The translations under genes were made by a program, and so were the position numbers. This document shows, in pieces, positions 29,281 through 38,478 of a DNA stretch of 64,000 nucleotides (position 1 is the stretch's first letter; every line of letters starts with the position of its first letter). The notes below the pieces were generated by a model that was not told the origin of the DNA, ran no database searches, and was given only the letters and a program-made list of their open reading frames with translations. The DNA is from Brevundimonas viscosa (GTDB lineage Bacteria; Pseudomonadota; Alphaproteobacteria; Caulobacterales; Caulobacteraceae): the NCBI RefSeq assembly GCF_900116065.1, contig NZ_FOZV01000002.1, positions 310,001 through 374,000 on the forward strand, read 5' to 3'.

Positions 29281-30834
29281 TTGCGCGTACCCCTGGACCC
29301 CAAGGCCGGCGAGGAGACCATCTTCGACGCCCTGATCGCCGCGCGCGACACCTATGGCGACAAGGAGATCCTGGAGGACCAGGACCGCAAGCCCCTCACC
29401 TACACGGGCTTGATCCGGGCCGCCTTCGTGCTGGGACGCAAGGTCGCGGCCATGACCGCGCCGACCGAGCGCATCGGCATCCTGCTGCCGTCCAGCATGG
29501 GGGTGGTGGTCACCTACTATGGCCTGCACGCCCACGGCCGCGTGCCGGTGATGATCAATTTCACGGCCGGCGAGCGGAACATCAAGGCGGCGATCGCCGC
29601 GGCCGGCGTGAAGAAGATCCTGACGGCCCGACGCTTCATCCAGCAGGCGAAGCTGGAAGAGCTGGTGGAACAGATCGGGGGCGTGGCCGAGATCGTCTGG
29701 CTGGACGACGTGCGCGCCTCGATCGGCCTGCCGGACAAGCTCTACGGTCTGATGGCGGGGCTGATGCCGAAGCGCTTCCGGGTGAAGACCGAGCCGTCGT
29801 CGCCGGGGGTCATCCTCTTCACCTCCGGCAGCTTCGGCGCGCCCAAGGGCGTGGTGCTCAGCCAGTCGAACCTGGTCGCCAACTGCCGGCAGGTGGCCCA
29901 GCACATCGACCTCAAGCCCGAATGGGTGATGTTCAACCCGCTGCCGACCTTCCACTGCTTCGGCCTGACCGGCGGGGTGCTGCTGCCCCTGCTGCAGGGG
30001 ATGAAGGCGTTCCAGTACCCTTCCCCGCTGCACGCCAGGCAGATCGTCGAACTGCTGCCGCAGGTGAAGGCCTCGATCCTGTTCGCCACCGACACCTTCC
30101 TGAACCAGTACGCCCGGGTGGCCGGGCCTGACGACTTCTCAACGCTGGAATTCGTGGTCGCTGGCGCCGAGCGGGTGCGCGACGAGACCCACCACCTGTT
30201 CAACACCCGCTTCCACGGCCTCAAGCTGCTGGAGGGCTACGGCGCCACCGAGGCCGCGCCGGTGGTGGCGGTCAACCATCCCGACCGCAATCGCCCGGGC
30301 ACCGTCGGCCAGATGCTGCCGGGCATGGAATGGCGGCTCGATCCCGTCGACGGCATCGACGAGGGCGGCCGGCTCTACCTGCGTGGGCCCAATGTGATGA
30401 AGGGCTATCTGTCGCCCGACGATCCCGATGAAATCGAACAGCTCAAGGATGGGTGGCACGACACCGGCGACATCGTCTCGGTCGACGAGGAGGGCTATGT
30501 CTGCATCCTCGGCCGCGCCAAGCGCTTCGCCAAGATCGGCGGCGAGATGGTGTCGCTGACCGCGGTCGAGGGGCTGGCCAGCGCCGTCTGGCCCGAGGCG
30601 CGCCACGCCGTGGTCGCCGTCGCCGACAGCCGCAAGGGCGAGAAGCTGGTGCTGGTCACCGACCGCAGCGACGCCGAGGTGGCGAGGCTGGCGGAATGGG
30701 CCCGCGAGCACGGCGCGCCGGAGCTGGCGGTGCCGAAGAAGATCGTCCGCGTCGGCGAGGTGCCGGTGCTCGGCACGGGCAAGACCGACTACGTCGCCAT
30801 CCAGCAAATGGTGGAGATGGACAAGGCCGCCTGA
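29281..30834 (+). CDS. AMP-forming acyl-activating enzyme, like the synthetase half of Aas
   Basis: The 517-residue adenylate-forming enzyme has the phosphate loop TSGSFGAPKG at residues 181-190, GYGATEAAPVV, DGWHDTGDIV and a C-terminal lysine in GTGKTDYVAIQ. It resembles the acyl-ACP-synthetase part of Aas (2-acylglycerophosphoethanolamine acyltransferase); the acyltransferase half is not fused. It probably activates fatty acids for phospholipid repair or recycling. Start TTG 29281 has GGAGG eight bases upstream; the nearer ATG is out of frame. It is divergent from lipA. Confidence 0.87.
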   Translation: MRVPLDPKAGEETIFDALIAARDTYGDKEILEDQDRKPLTYTGLIRAAFVLGRKVAAMTAPTERIGILLPSSMGVVVTYYGLHAHGRVPVMINFTAGERNIKAAIAAAGVKKILTARRFIQQAKLEELVEQIGGVAEIVWLDDVRASIGLPDKLYGLMAGLMPKRFRVKTEPSSPGVILFTSGSFGAPKGVVLSQSNLVANCRQVAQHIDLKPEWVMFNPLPTFHCFGLTGGVLLPLLQGMKAFQYPSPLHARQIVELLPQVKASILFATDTFLNQYARVAGPDDFSTLEFVVAGAERVRDETHHLFNTRFHGLKLLEGYGATEAAPVVAVNHPDRNRPGTVGQMLPGMEWRLDPVDGIDEGGRLYLRGPNVMKGYLSPDDPDEIEQLKDGWHDTGDIVSVDEEGYVCILGRAKRFAKIGGEMVSLTAVEGLASAVWPEARHAVVAVADSRKGEKLVLVTDRSDAEVARLAEWAREHGAPELAVPKKIVRVGEVPVLGTGKTDYVAIQQMVEMDKAA

Positions 30835-30840
30835 GCGGCC

Positions 30841-31599
30841 TCAGCCGATCCGGACCCCGGTCATCGAGATCGAGCCGCCCTCGATGACGTCGTTGAAGAA
30901 GGCGACCTCGTCATCCGGCCCGCGCTGGGCGGCGACGTAGAGCAACGGCAGGAAGTGCTCGTCGGTGGGCACGCTGAGCTGGGCGTCCTCGGCCAATCCG
31001 ACCCAGTCGACGAGGGCGGCGTCGTCGCCTCGGACCAGCGCAGACTTCACAGCTTCGTTGAAGCCGGTCGCCCAGCCGTAGGGCTCGCCCCCGTCCCGTT
31101 TCCAGGCGCCGAGGTTGTGCACAAAGTCCCCCGAGCCGGCGACGATCACCCCCTCCTCCCGCAGCGGCCGCAGGCGCCGGGCGAGGTCGAAATGCTGGGG
31201 CGGGGTCAGACGCCGGTCCAGCGACAGCTGGACGACCGGCACGTCCGCCTCGGGCCAGACGTGGACCAGCACCGACCAGGTCCCGTGATCCAAGCCCCAC
31301 TGCTCCGTGGGGGCCGCGCCGGTCAGGGCGGCGACGCGGGCGGCGAGTTCCGGAGAACCCGGCGCGGGGTACTGCATCGCATGCAGTTCGGCTGGAAAGC
31401 CGCCGATATCATGGATGGTCTCCGGTTTCTCATGGGCCGTGACGGCGAGGCCGACCGTCTCCCAGTGGGCCGAAACCATGACCACACCCTCCGGCTTGCC
31501 GACGGCCGCGCCCAAGGCGCGCCAGCCATCGGCGAAGGGCCCGCCCAAGGCGTTCATGGGCGAGCCGTGGCCGAAGAAGATCGCCGGCTGGCGGGTCAC
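30841..31599 (-). CDS. Class III extradiol-type dioxygenase (DODA/YgiD, LigB superfamily)
   Basis: This 252-residue protein matches the 4,5-DOPA-dioxygenase/YgiD family: [12 protein letters not shown] (zinc ligand H11), VVMVSAHWE (H45), [19 protein letters not shown] and a later SGDFVHNLG histidine. Family members use a zinc or iron site to open catechol rings; many bacterial ones have unknown substrates. GTG 31599 overlaps the wrbA stop (GTGA), so the two are coupled. The link to a quinone reductase suggests a shared response to catechols and quinones. Confidence 0.88.
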   Translation of the reverse strand: MTRQPAIFFGHGSPMNALGGPFADGWRALGAAVGKPEGVVMVSAHWETVGLAVTAHEKPETIHDIGGFPAELHAMQYPAPGSPELAARVAALTGAAPTEQWGLDHGTWSVLVHVWPEADVPVVQLSLDRRLTPPQHFDLARRLRPLREEGVIVAGSGDFVHNLGAWKRDGGEPYGWATGFNEAVKSALVRGDDAALVDWVGLAEDAQLSVPTDEHFLPLLYVAAQRGPDDEVAFFNDVIEGGSISMTGVRIG

Positions 31600-32198
31600 G
31601 GCCTCAGCTTCTTCGCGTGTTCGGCCACCCAGCGGCCCTGCCAGCGCGCGCCGTCCAGCTCGTTCTCGCTTGGCATGCGCGAGCCGTCGCCGCCGGTGAT
31701 GGTGGTGGCGCCATAGGGGCTGCCGCCGGTGATCTCGTCCATCCGCGACTGCCCGGCCCAGGCGTAAGGCAGTCCGGCGACGACCATGCCGTGATGCAGC
31801 AGGGTCTGGATCAGGCCGATCAGGGTGACCTCCTGCCCGCCGTGTTGGGTCGCGGTCGAGGTGAAGGCCGAGCCGACCTTGCCGACCAGCGCCCCCTTCG
31901 CCCACAGGCCGCCGGTCTGGTCGAGGAAGTTGCGCATCTGCGAGGCCGCGGTGCCGTAGCGGGTGCCGGCCCCCACGATGATGCCGTCGTAGTCCGCGAG
32001 CTGGTCGACGGTCGCGATCGGCGCGGCCTGGTCCAGCTTGTAGCCGCTCTTGCGCGCCAGTTCCTCGGGGACCAGCTCGGGGACCCGCTTGATGTCGACC
32101 TCGACGCCCTCCACCGAGCGCGCGCCGTCGGCGACGGCTTGCGCCATCCGCTCCACGTGGCCGTAGGTCGAGTGATAGAGAACGAGTACGCGGGTCAT
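31596..32198 (-). CDS. wrbA: NAD(P)H:quinone oxidoreductase WrbA
   Basis: The 200-residue flavodoxin-like quinone reductase has [15 protein letters not shown] as its FMN-phosphate loop, then [22 protein letters not shown] and [13 protein letters not shown], followed by [15 protein letters not shown]. All are hallmarks of WrbA type IV enzymes. These make two-electron reductions of quinones and protect against redox cycling. It is the first gene of a two-gene unit with the DODA-like dioxygenase, behind an AT-rich upstream stretch. Confidence 0.94.
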   Translation of the reverse strand: MTRVLVLYHSTYGHVERMAQAVADGARSVEGVEVDIKRVPELVPEELARKSGYKLDQAAPIATVDQLADYDGIIVGAGTRYGTAASQMRNFLDQTGGLWAKGALVGKVGSAFTSTATQHGGQEVTLIGLIQTLLHHGMVVAGLPYAWAGQSRMDEITGGSPYGATTITGGDGSRMPSENELDGARWQGRWVAEHAKKLRP

Positions 32199-32215
32199 GT
32201 CCTGCTCCGATGCTG

Positions 32216-32256
32216 GACGCCTATTGTAACAGCGTCAGTGTCTATTTTGGATGCCG
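32216..32256 (-). promoter_or_regulatory. AT-rich promoter segment upstream of wrbA
   Basis: This stretch is far poorer in GC than its surroundings. Reading leftward it contains TACAAT (32228-32223), a good -10, about 25 bases before the wrbA ATG. The -35 position (TCCAAA) is weak, which could mean an activator is needed. Confidence 0.35.
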
Positions 32257-32314
32257 CTCGCCGAATGCAAGGGGTCCGCAGGGACAATCGGTCGGGCGCG
32301 GGACGGTTCCGGCC

Positions 32315-32773
32315 TCAGGCCCGGTTGATCGGGCAGACCCGGTCGTAGAAGGCCCGGTCCGCGGGAACCTTCTGGCCGCGAGAAAGCCGGAAGCGGTGTT
32401 CGACCACCATGGCCTGCTGCTCGATGTTCAGCCCCTCCCAGGCGCAGTCCATGCCGAGCGGGTAACGGTAGGCCTCGGGCCGGTCGCCGGCCCTGAGCTT
32501 GCCGGTCAACAGGTTGATCCCGTTGGCCGACTGCCAGACGTGGGTGAGCTCATGGATGAGGGTCGCCTGCATACCGAGCGCCGCGGCGGCGATGTCGCCC
32601 GGAAGGGTTCGCGCCGGCCAGACGATCCAGTCCCGCCCGAACCAGCGCCCCGGCACGAAGGCGCGCGTCAGAGGCCACGGCGCGGCGAGGATGCGGATCG
32701 CGGCGTAGTCCAGCGCGTCGCCGAAAGCCTCGCGCGCCAGAACCATCTCGGCGGACGTCAGGCGGCGGATCAC
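32315..32773 (-). CDS. Putative zincin with HELTH motif ('vgr-related' type protein)
   Basis: This 152-residue protein carries HExxH at residues 74-78 (ATLIHELTHVWQ), a possible zinc-protease site. It resembles short alphaproteobacterial proteins labelled vgr-related, which share the opening LTSAEMVLAREAFGDALDYA and a GLNIEQQAMVVEHR segment that could supply a third ligand. There is no signal peptide. GTG 32773 overlaps the stop of the M15-type gene upstream (GTGA). Peptidase activity is inferred from the motif only. Confidence 0.7.
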   Translation of the reverse strand: MIRRLTSAEMVLAREAFGDALDYAAIRILAAPWPLTRAFVPGRWFGRDWIVWPARTLPGDIAAAALGMQATLIHELTHVWQSANGINLLTGKLRAGDRPEAYRYPLGMDCAWEGLNIEQQAMVVEHRFRLSRGQKVPADRAFYDRVCPINRA

Positions 32774-33654
32774 GGGGCGGTTGCGGCGACGTGATAGTCG
32801 CCGGTCAGGCCCGTCCACTCCCAGTGCCACGGCTCGTAGACGTAGGGCGTGAAGCCGAAGCGGCCCGCGTTTCTGACCAGCCAGCGATAGACCGGCCCGC
32901 GCGCCATGTGCAGACGGCTGGCCGGAGAGGTGTCGTCGACGCCGAGCCCGGCGATGTGCCCGACATAGAGATCGACCGCGGCGCCCGTACGGTGCGGCGA
33001 GCACACGGCGCGGCGGAGACCGTCGCAGTTGCCCTGCAGGGTGCAGCGGGCGGCGTCGGCCTCCGGATCGCGGAAACCTGAGAAGATCTGCAGCAGTTCG
33101 GGATCGGCAGCGATCTCCGGAACCTCGGCGCGGGCGGCGGCGACCATGCGGCGGTAGGCGTCCAGCACGTCGCGCCGCAGCAGCCGGGTCAGCCGGTCGG
33201 CGTGCTCCTCCTCGGCGACAAGATAGCCCAGCTGGTTGAGCGGCGGGGGCTCCGGGCACGGCTCCTCCCGCACCCGGGCCATGATGAAGGGCCGACGCTC
33301 CTGCCAGACGCCCCGGAACACCTGGAAGGTGGCGGGGTCGAACCAGCCGGTCGCCGGCAGGCCGTAGCGCGTCTGGAAGGCCGCCAGCGCGCGGGCGAAG
33401 GCCGGAGAGCCCGGGGCGCAGTCCGTGCCCAGCTCCTGCTGGATCAACGGGACGTAGGTCTCCCAGCCCCACTCGGTCGGGCCGAAGGGCCTCCACTCCA
33501 GCGAGTGCACCGAAATGGCGTTGGCCATCGCCGGGGCGGCCCATTCGATCCCGCCAGCATCACAGGCGCCGGTCGTCTCCGCATGCGCCGCCGACGCCCC
33601 CGCCAGCAGGAGGGCGGCCCCGATCAGCGACAGCAGGCGGCGGCCGGTCCACAT
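32770..33654 (-). CDS. Secreted D,D-/L,D-carboxypeptidase-like protein (M15/VanY fold)
   Basis: The 294-residue protein starts with a signal peptide (about 1-25). A peptidoglycan-binding-like helical region follows (about 65-112, ALAAFQTRYGLPATGWFDPATF), then an M15 peptidase domain. The zinc and catalytic residues are visible as H221 and D228 (SPHRTGAAVD) and E274 and H277 (EPWHWEW). This points to trimming of peptidoglycan stem peptides in the periplasm. Several cysteines (C204, C210, C218) could form a disulfide. It is coupled to the HELTH protein downstream. Confidence 0.85.
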   Translation of the reverse strand: MWTGRRLLSLIGAALLLAGASAAHAETTGACDAGGIEWAAPAMANAISVHSLEWRPFGPTEWGWETYVPLIQQELGTDCAPGSPAFARALAAFQTRYGLPATGWFDPATFQVFRGVWQERRPFIMARVREEPCPEPPPLNQLGYLVAEEEHADRLTRLLRRDVLDAYRRMVAAARAEVPEIAADPELLQIFSGFRDPEADAARCTLQGNCDGLRRAVCSPHRTGAAVDLYVGHIAGLGVDDTSPASRLHMARGPVYRWLVRNAGRFGFTPYVYEPWHWEWTGLTGDYHVAATAP

Positions 33655-33777
33655 GTCCGCAGGGTGCCTCCGCCCGGCCCGCTCAGGCAAGGGCCTTCGC
33701 GCGGGGATGGAGCAGCGACGGCGAAAGCTGGCATGGTGGCGCCGCGGCCGACTCAGCGCCGTTCCGCGGACCCGTCC

Positions 33778-35145
33778 ATGACCGCTGACTCCCCTGCGCC
33801 CGCCGCACCCGTCGTTCGCCGCTCCAACGCCGTGCTGTCGGCCTTCGCCGCCAGCTGTCTGCCGTATGCGGCGCTGGGGCTGCCGGTCTACGTCACCCTG
33901 CCGGAGTTCTACGCCAGCCACGTCGGGGTGCCGCTGGCGGCAGTCAGCCTGATCTTCCTGATCGTGCGCCTGGCAGACATCGTGGTCGATCCCTTCCTCG
34001 GCATGGTCATCGACCGGACGTCGACGAAATGGGGCCGCTACCGGGTGTGGATGGCCATCGGCGCGCCGATCCTGATGGGGTCGGTGGCCATGCTCTTCTT
34101 CGTCGGCCGCGGGGCGGGCCCCACCCACCTCGCCGTGTGGCTGGTGATCATGTACCTCGGCTATTCCATCAGCCTGCTCAGCCAGATGAGCTGGGCCTCG
34201 GTGCTGTCGCCGGACTACGACCAGCGCTCGCGCATCTACGGCTTCTGGCAGGTCGCCAACATCATCGGCGTGCTGGCGGTGCTGCTGATTCCAGTGGGCG
34301 CCCAGGCGATGGGCCACAGCTACGTCGAGGCGGTGCGGATGCAGGGCGGCTTCATCGTCGTGCTGCTGCCGATCGCCCTGCTGATCACCTTCGCCTTCAC
34401 GCCTGAGCCGAAGAACGTCACCCCACCCCCGCACGGGGGTCTGGGCGCCACCCTCGCGCTCATCGCCAAACCGGTCCTGCGCCGCCTGCTGCTGTCGGAT
34501 CTGATGCTCGGGGCCGCGCGCGGCCTGATCGGGGTGCTGTTCTTCTACTTCTTCGAGCAGGCCCGCGGCTTCGAGCGAGAGCAGACCTCGCTGCTGCTGC
34601 TGATCTACTTCGTCGCCGGCCTCGTCGGCGCGCCGATCTGGGCCGTGCTGGCCACCCGCATCGGCAAGCACCGCGCCCTGGCCGTCGGCAGCGTCTATTT
34701 CGCGGTCAGCTTCGCCGCCGCCACCCTGCTGGTCCCCGCCGGCAACTTCCCCGCCGCCGTCGCCGCCATGTTCGGGGCCGGCCTGGCCTTCGGGGCCGCC
34801 GACCTGCTGCTGCGCGCCATGATGGCCGACGCCTCCGACGCCATCCGGCTCGACGTCGGGGCGGACCGCACCGGCCTGCTGTTCTCGATCCTCAACGCCA
34901 CCTCCAAGCTGGGTTACGCCGTCTCCGTCGGGGCCTTCGCCGTGCTGGAGTGGATCGGCTTCGACGCCGCGCCCGGGGCGGTCAACGAGCCGGGCGTGAT
35001 CCTCGGCCTGCAGTGGCTGTTCATCGCCGCTCCGGTCGTGCTGCTGCTGGCCTCGGCCCTGGTGCTGCGGATCTACCCGCTGACGCCCGAACGTCATGCC
35101 GAGATCCGCGCCCAGCTGGCGGCTCGCGACGGAGAGGCGGCGTGA
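33778..35145 (+). CDS. MFS transporter of the glycoside-pentoside-hexuronide (GPH) type
   Basis: The 455-residue integral membrane protein has about twelve helices in two halves. Motifs fit the MFS_2/GPH cation symporter family: RLADIVVDPFLGMVIDRTST, KWGRYRVWM and SQMSWASVLSPDYDQRSRIYG. These proteins import sugars or other small solutes with H+ or Na+; the substrate cannot be assigned. The last codons overlap mazG by GTGA, so the two are co-translated even though no functional link is evident. It is divergent from the M15-type gene. Confidence 0.85.
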   Translation: MTADSPAPAAPVVRRSNAVLSAFAASCLPYAALGLPVYVTLPEFYASHVGVPLAAVSLIFLIVRLADIVVDPFLGMVIDRTSTKWGRYRVWMAIGAPILMGSVAMLFFVGRGAGPTHLAVWLVIMYLGYSISLLSQMSWASVLSPDYDQRSRIYGFWQVANIIGVLAVLLIPVGAQAMGHSYVEAVRMQGGFIVVLLPIALLITFAFTPEPKNVTPPPHGGLGATLALIAKPVLRRLLLSDLMLGAARGLIGVLFFYFFEQARGFEREQTSLLLLIYFVAGLVGAPIWAVLATRIGKHRALAVGSVYFAVSFAAATLLVPAGNFPAAVAAMFGAGLAFGAADLLLRAMMADASDAIRLDVGADRTGLLFSILNATSKLGYAVSVGAFAVLEWIGFDAAPGAVNEPGVILGLQWLFIAAPVVLLLASALVLRIYPLTPERHAEIRAQLAARDGEAA

Positions 35146-35933
35146 CCCCGATCGACCGCCTCCGCCGCATCATGGAGCGGCTTCGCGACCCCGACGGCGG
35201 CTGCCCGTGGGACGTGGAGCAGACCTTCCAGACCATCGCCCCCTACACCCTGGAGGAGGCCTACGAGGTCGCCGATGCGATCGAACGCGGCGACTGGGAC
35301 GATCTGAAGGGTGAACTTGGAGACCTCCTGTTCCAGGTCGTTTTCCATGCCCGCATGGCTGAGGAGCAGGGTCTGTTCGCCTTCGACGACGTGGCTGAGG
35401 CCATCGCCGACAAGCTGGAACGCCGCCACCCGCACGTGTTCGGCGACGAGGCCGCCAAGGCTGACGGGGCCGCCCAGAAGGCGCGCTGGGAGGACATCAA
35501 GGCCGCCGAACGCAAGGCGAAGGCGCAGCACGGCGTGCTGGACGACGTCCCCGTCGGCCTCCCCGCCCTCGCCCGCGCCGCCAAGCTGACGAAACGCGCC
35601 GCCCGCGTCGGCTTCGACTGGCCATCAACCGCGGAGGTGTTCGACAAGCTGGACGAGGAGGTCGCCGAGCTGAAGGCCGAGATCGCCGCCGGCGACCTCG
35701 ACAAGGCGCGCGGCGAACTGGGCGACCTGCTGTTCGTCATGGCCAATCTGGCCCGCAAGCTGGGCGTCGAGCCGGAGGACGCCCTGCGCGGGACCAACGC
35801 CAAATTCGTCCGCCGCTTCGCCTTCATCGAGGCGGCGCTGGCGAAGGACGGGCGGACGCCGGAGCAGAGCGACCTGGCCGAGATGGATGCGCTGTGGGAC
35901 GCGGCGAAGACGGCGGAGCGGCGCAGCGGCTGA
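35142..35933 (+). CDS. mazG: Nucleoside triphosphate pyrophosphohydrolase MazG
   Basis: This 263-residue all-alpha enzyme has two MazG domains (about 15-110 and 150-235). Each has the metal-binding Glu/Asp pattern: TLEEAYEVADAIE with LKGELGDLLFQVVFHARM, and LDEEVAELKAEI with ARGELGDLLFVMANLARK. It hydrolyses NTPs to NMP and pyrophosphate and is linked to removing abnormal nucleotides and controlling stringent signalling. CPWD near residue 21-24 is the family's typical start. GTG 35142 overlaps the transporter stop. Confidence 0.95.
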   Translation: MTPIDRLRRIMERLRDPDGGCPWDVEQTFQTIAPYTLEEAYEVADAIERGDWDDLKGELGDLLFQVVFHARMAEEQGLFAFDDVAEAIADKLERRHPHVFGDEAAKADGAAQKARWEDIKAAERKAKAQHGVLDDVPVGLPALARAAKLTKRAARVGFDWPSTAEVFDKLDEEVAELKAEIAAGDLDKARGELGDLLFVMANLARKLGVEPEDALRGTNAKFVRRFAFIEAALAKDGRTPEQSDLAEMDALWDAAKTAERRSG

Positions 35934-35972
35934 CCCCTCCCCCATCCTGCGCCTGCGGCTCCGGATGGTCCC

Positions 35973-35999
35973 CCTCCCCATCGCTGTGCGACGGGGAGG
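35973..35999. repeat. Palindromic hairpin (REP-like or terminator) after mazG
   Basis: CCTCCCC (35973-35979) pairs with GGGGAGG (35993-35999). Inside it TCGC (35981-35984) pairs with GCGA (35988-35991) around a TGT loop, with one A/C mismatch. It lies 40 bases past the mazG stop in a 232-base gap. There is no T-tract, so a dispersed palindromic repeat is as likely as a terminator. Confidence 0.5.
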
Positions 36000-36165
36000 A
36001 GACGGCGGCGACGGCGATTTCTCTCCCGCCCTGCGGCGTCGGTCTCCCGCGACGTGAGCCGGCCGATCTCGCCGCCCTCCTCGACCCATAGCGCACCGGG
36101 CGGGTCCCCGCTTGACCTGATCCGTGCGCGGAGCGAGCCTCCGCCCGGTCTCCGGAGCGAGCGTC

Positions 36166-36852
36166 ATGCCCCTGTCCATGCTCATCGGCCTCCTGATCGC
36201 GCAGGACCCTGCGCCGCCTCCGCAGGACGCGACCGCCATCGGGGACGTGGTCGTGGTGGGCCGCGCGCCGCCGCGGCCGGATCCCTTCGAGATTTTCCGC
36301 GCCCTGTGTTTCGACGCCAATCGTCTCGACGGGCGGGCCTTCCGTCCGACCATGGTCACGCAGTGGCGTCCCATGGCAGGCGCGTCCCCGTTCGGCGACG
36401 GCGCCGCCGGAGGAGAGACCTTCATCCGGCGCGAGGGCGACCTGGAGATGGTGCTCAGGATCGACGAGGGTCCTGACGAGGTCACCGCCCGGGTCAAGCG
36501 CAATGTCTGCAGCCTGACCCTTGTCGGGCCGCACGATCAGCAGTCCCTGGAGCGCGGCATGAGCGCGGCGCTGCGCGCCGGAGGCACGAGGACCCACCTC
36601 AACTACGAGACCCTGTATCCGACCTGGCAAGGCTGGACGCAACTGGCCTGGACCGCGATCCCGCAGCGCCGCCAATCGAGATGGAGCGCCTTCGCACCGG
36701 GCCACCGCGACACCAGCGGCTTCGTCGTCGTCACTGACGCAAGCTTCTACCGTGAGAACAGCTATCTGGTGACGGAGCTGCGCTATACGAACCGGGAGCC
36801 GAGGCCCGTCAGCCACATCACCATGACTTACCTGACCCGGGACGAACCCTGA
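36166..36852 (+). CDS. Hypothetical exported protein
   Basis: I do not recognise this 228-residue protein. It starts with a short hydrophobic stretch (MPLSMLIGLLIAQ) followed by Pro/Ala, which could be a weak signal peptide. The rest looks globular and beta-rich (DVVVVGRAPPRPDPFEIFRA, VKRNVCSLTLVG, SYLVTELRYTN) with two cysteines. ATG 36166 has CGGAG eight bases upstream; an earlier ATG at 36124 gives an unlikely N-terminus. The 3' end overlaps the convergent hflX gene by 25 bases. Confidence 0.65.
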   Translation: MPLSMLIGLLIAQDPAPPPQDATAIGDVVVVGRAPPRPDPFEIFRALCFDANRLDGRAFRPTMVTQWRPMAGASPFGDGAAGGETFIRREGDLEMVLRIDEGPDEVTARVKRNVCSLTLVGPHDQQSLERGMSAALRAGGTRTHLNYETLYPTWQGWTQLAWTAIPQRRQSRWSAFAPGHRDTSGFVVVTDASFYRENSYLVTELRYTNREPRPVSHITMTYLTRDEP

Positions 36853-38150
36853 CCGAACATTCGCTCGAAGCGTCCCAGCGCGGCCGGATGGAGCCGGACC
36901 TTCACATGCGTCCGACCCGCCTCGTCCGTCTCCCGCGCGGTGACGCGCCCGTTCTCGTACAGCCAGGCCAGCGCCTCGCCCTGGGAGGGGTCCAGCGTCA
37001 GCTCCGTTTCCGGATCGTCATCGATCAGCGCGGCGATGGTCTCGCGCAGCGTCTCGACCCCCTCCCCGGTCCAGGCCGAGACGGCGACCGCCTTGCCCTG
37101 AACCCGCAGCCGTTCGGCCTGGCCGAGCACCGCCTCGCGCGCCTCGCCTTCCAGCAGGTCGATCTTGTTCCACACCTCGAGCACCCGCCGGGTCCTGCCC
37201 TCGACGGCGGGGATCTGCTCCAGCACCGCCTCGACGTCCCTCGCCTGGGCGTCGCTGTCGGGGCTGGCGATGTCGCGCACGTGCAGGATCAGGTCGGCCT
37301 CGCCCACCTCCTCCAGCGTGGCCCGGAAGCTCTCGACCAGCTCGTGCGGCAGGTCGGAGATGAAGCCGACGGTGTCGGCGACGATCGCCGGCCGGCCCTG
37401 CGGCAGGCGGATGGTGCGCTGGGTGGTGTCGAGGGTGGCGAACAGCAGGTCCTTGGCGAACACCTCGGAGCCCGTGAGCCGGTTGAACAGCGTCGACTTG
37501 CCGGCGTTGGTGTAACCGACCAGGGCGACAGTCGGGAACGGCACCTTCTGGCGCGCCTTGCGATGCAGGCCGCGGGTGCGGCGCACCTCCTCCAGCTCGG
37601 CCTTCAGCTTGACGATGCGGTCGGCGATCAGGCGCCGGTCGAGTTCAATCTGGGTCTCGCCGGGGCCGCCGGTCGAGCCGGTGCCGCCGCGCTGGCGCTC
37701 GAGGTGGGTCCAGGTGCGCACCAGCCGCGAGCGCTCGTAGTCGAGGCGGGCGAGTTCGACCTGCAGCCGGCCTTCCTTAGTCCGCGCCCGGCGGCCGAAG
37801 ATCTCGAGGATCAGGCCGGTGCGGTCGATGACCTTGGCGTCCCAGGCCTTCTCCAGATTGCGCTGCTGCACCGGGGTGAGCTGGTCGTCGACGACCACGG
37901 CCTCGGCCTCGGCCGCCCGCACCAGGGCGGCCAGCTCGTCGACCTTGCCGGAGCCGAACAGGGTGGCCGGCGCGACCTTGCGCACGCGCACGATCTCCTC
38001 GGCGCGCACGTCGAGGTCCAGCGCGCGGGCCAGACCCACGGCTTCCTCCAGCCGCTCCTCGGCGAGGCGCGGGCTGTCGCTCCGTCCGTCGGGGTGAATG
38101 ACGACCGCCCGGATCAGCGGGACGGCGTGGTCGATATGCTTCGAGGTCAA
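36828..38150 (-). CDS. hflX: GTPase HflX
   Basis: The 440-residue GTPase has an N-terminal HflX domain with [13 protein letters not shown], a linker with [19 protein letters not shown], and a G domain with [12 protein letters not shown] (G1), DTVGFI (G3) and NKID (G4). It splits stalled or heat-damaged 70S ribosomes. The start is TTG 38150, directly after the hfq stop, so it depends on hfq translation; no ATG or GTG nearby in frame would keep the conserved N-terminus. The gene order hfq-hflX is conserved in many proteobacteria. Confidence 0.95.
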   Translation of the reverse strand: MTSKHIDHAVPLIRAVVIHPDGRSDSPRLAEERLEEAVGLARALDLDVRAEEIVRVRKVAPATLFGSGKVDELAALVRAAEAEAVVVDDQLTPVQQRNLEKAWDAKVIDRTGLILEIFGRRARTKEGRLQVELARLDYERSRLVRTWTHLERQRGGTGSTGGPGETQIELDRRLIADRIVKLKAELEEVRRTRGLHRKARQKVPFPTVALVGYTNAGKSTLFNRLTGSEVFAKDLLFATLDTTQRTIRLPQGRPAIVADTVGFISDLPHELVESFRATLEEVGEADLILHVRDIASPDSDAQARDVEAVLEQIPAVEGRTRRVLEVWNKIDLLEGEAREAVLGQAERLRVQGKAVAVSAWTGEGVETLRETIAALIDDDPETELTLDPSQGEALAWLYENGRVTARETDEAGRTHVKVRLHPAALGRFERMFGQGSSRVR

Positions 38151-38396
38151 TCAGTCTTCTTCGGCGTCGGGCTCGTACAGCTGCACGGGCTGCGACGGCA
38201 TGATGGTCGAAATGGCGTGCTTGTAGACGAGCTGCGACTGGCCATCGCGACGCAGCAGCACACAGAAGTTGTCGAACCAGGTGACGATCCCCTGCAGCTT
38301 GACCCCGTTCACGAGGAAGATGGTCAGCGGCGTCTTGGTCTTGCGGACCGAGTTGAGGAAGGTGTCCTGGAGGTTCTGACGCTTGTCTTGCGACAT
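38151..38396 (-). CDS. hfq: RNA chaperone Hfq
   Basis: This 81-residue Sm-like protein forms a hexameric ring that pairs small RNAs with mRNAs. Sm1 is [20 protein letters not shown] and Sm2 contains [14 protein letters not shown], with the uridine-binding YKHA. The C-terminal tail is short and acidic (EPDAEED), typical of alphaproteobacterial Hfq. It is followed with no gap by hflX. An 82-base gap upstream separates it from dat. Confidence 0.97.
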   Translation of the reverse strand: MSQDKRQNLQDTFLNSVRKTKTPLTIFLVNGVKLQGIVTWFDNFCVLLRRDGQSQLVYKHAISTIMPSQPVQLYEPDAEED

Positions 38397-38478
38397 GGCA
38401 GGTTTGTCCTGTTCTTGTTGCTTGGCGGGCGGGAGACCCGGGGGCTCACCTTAACGGCGCCTGCGTCCGTCGCAACGC

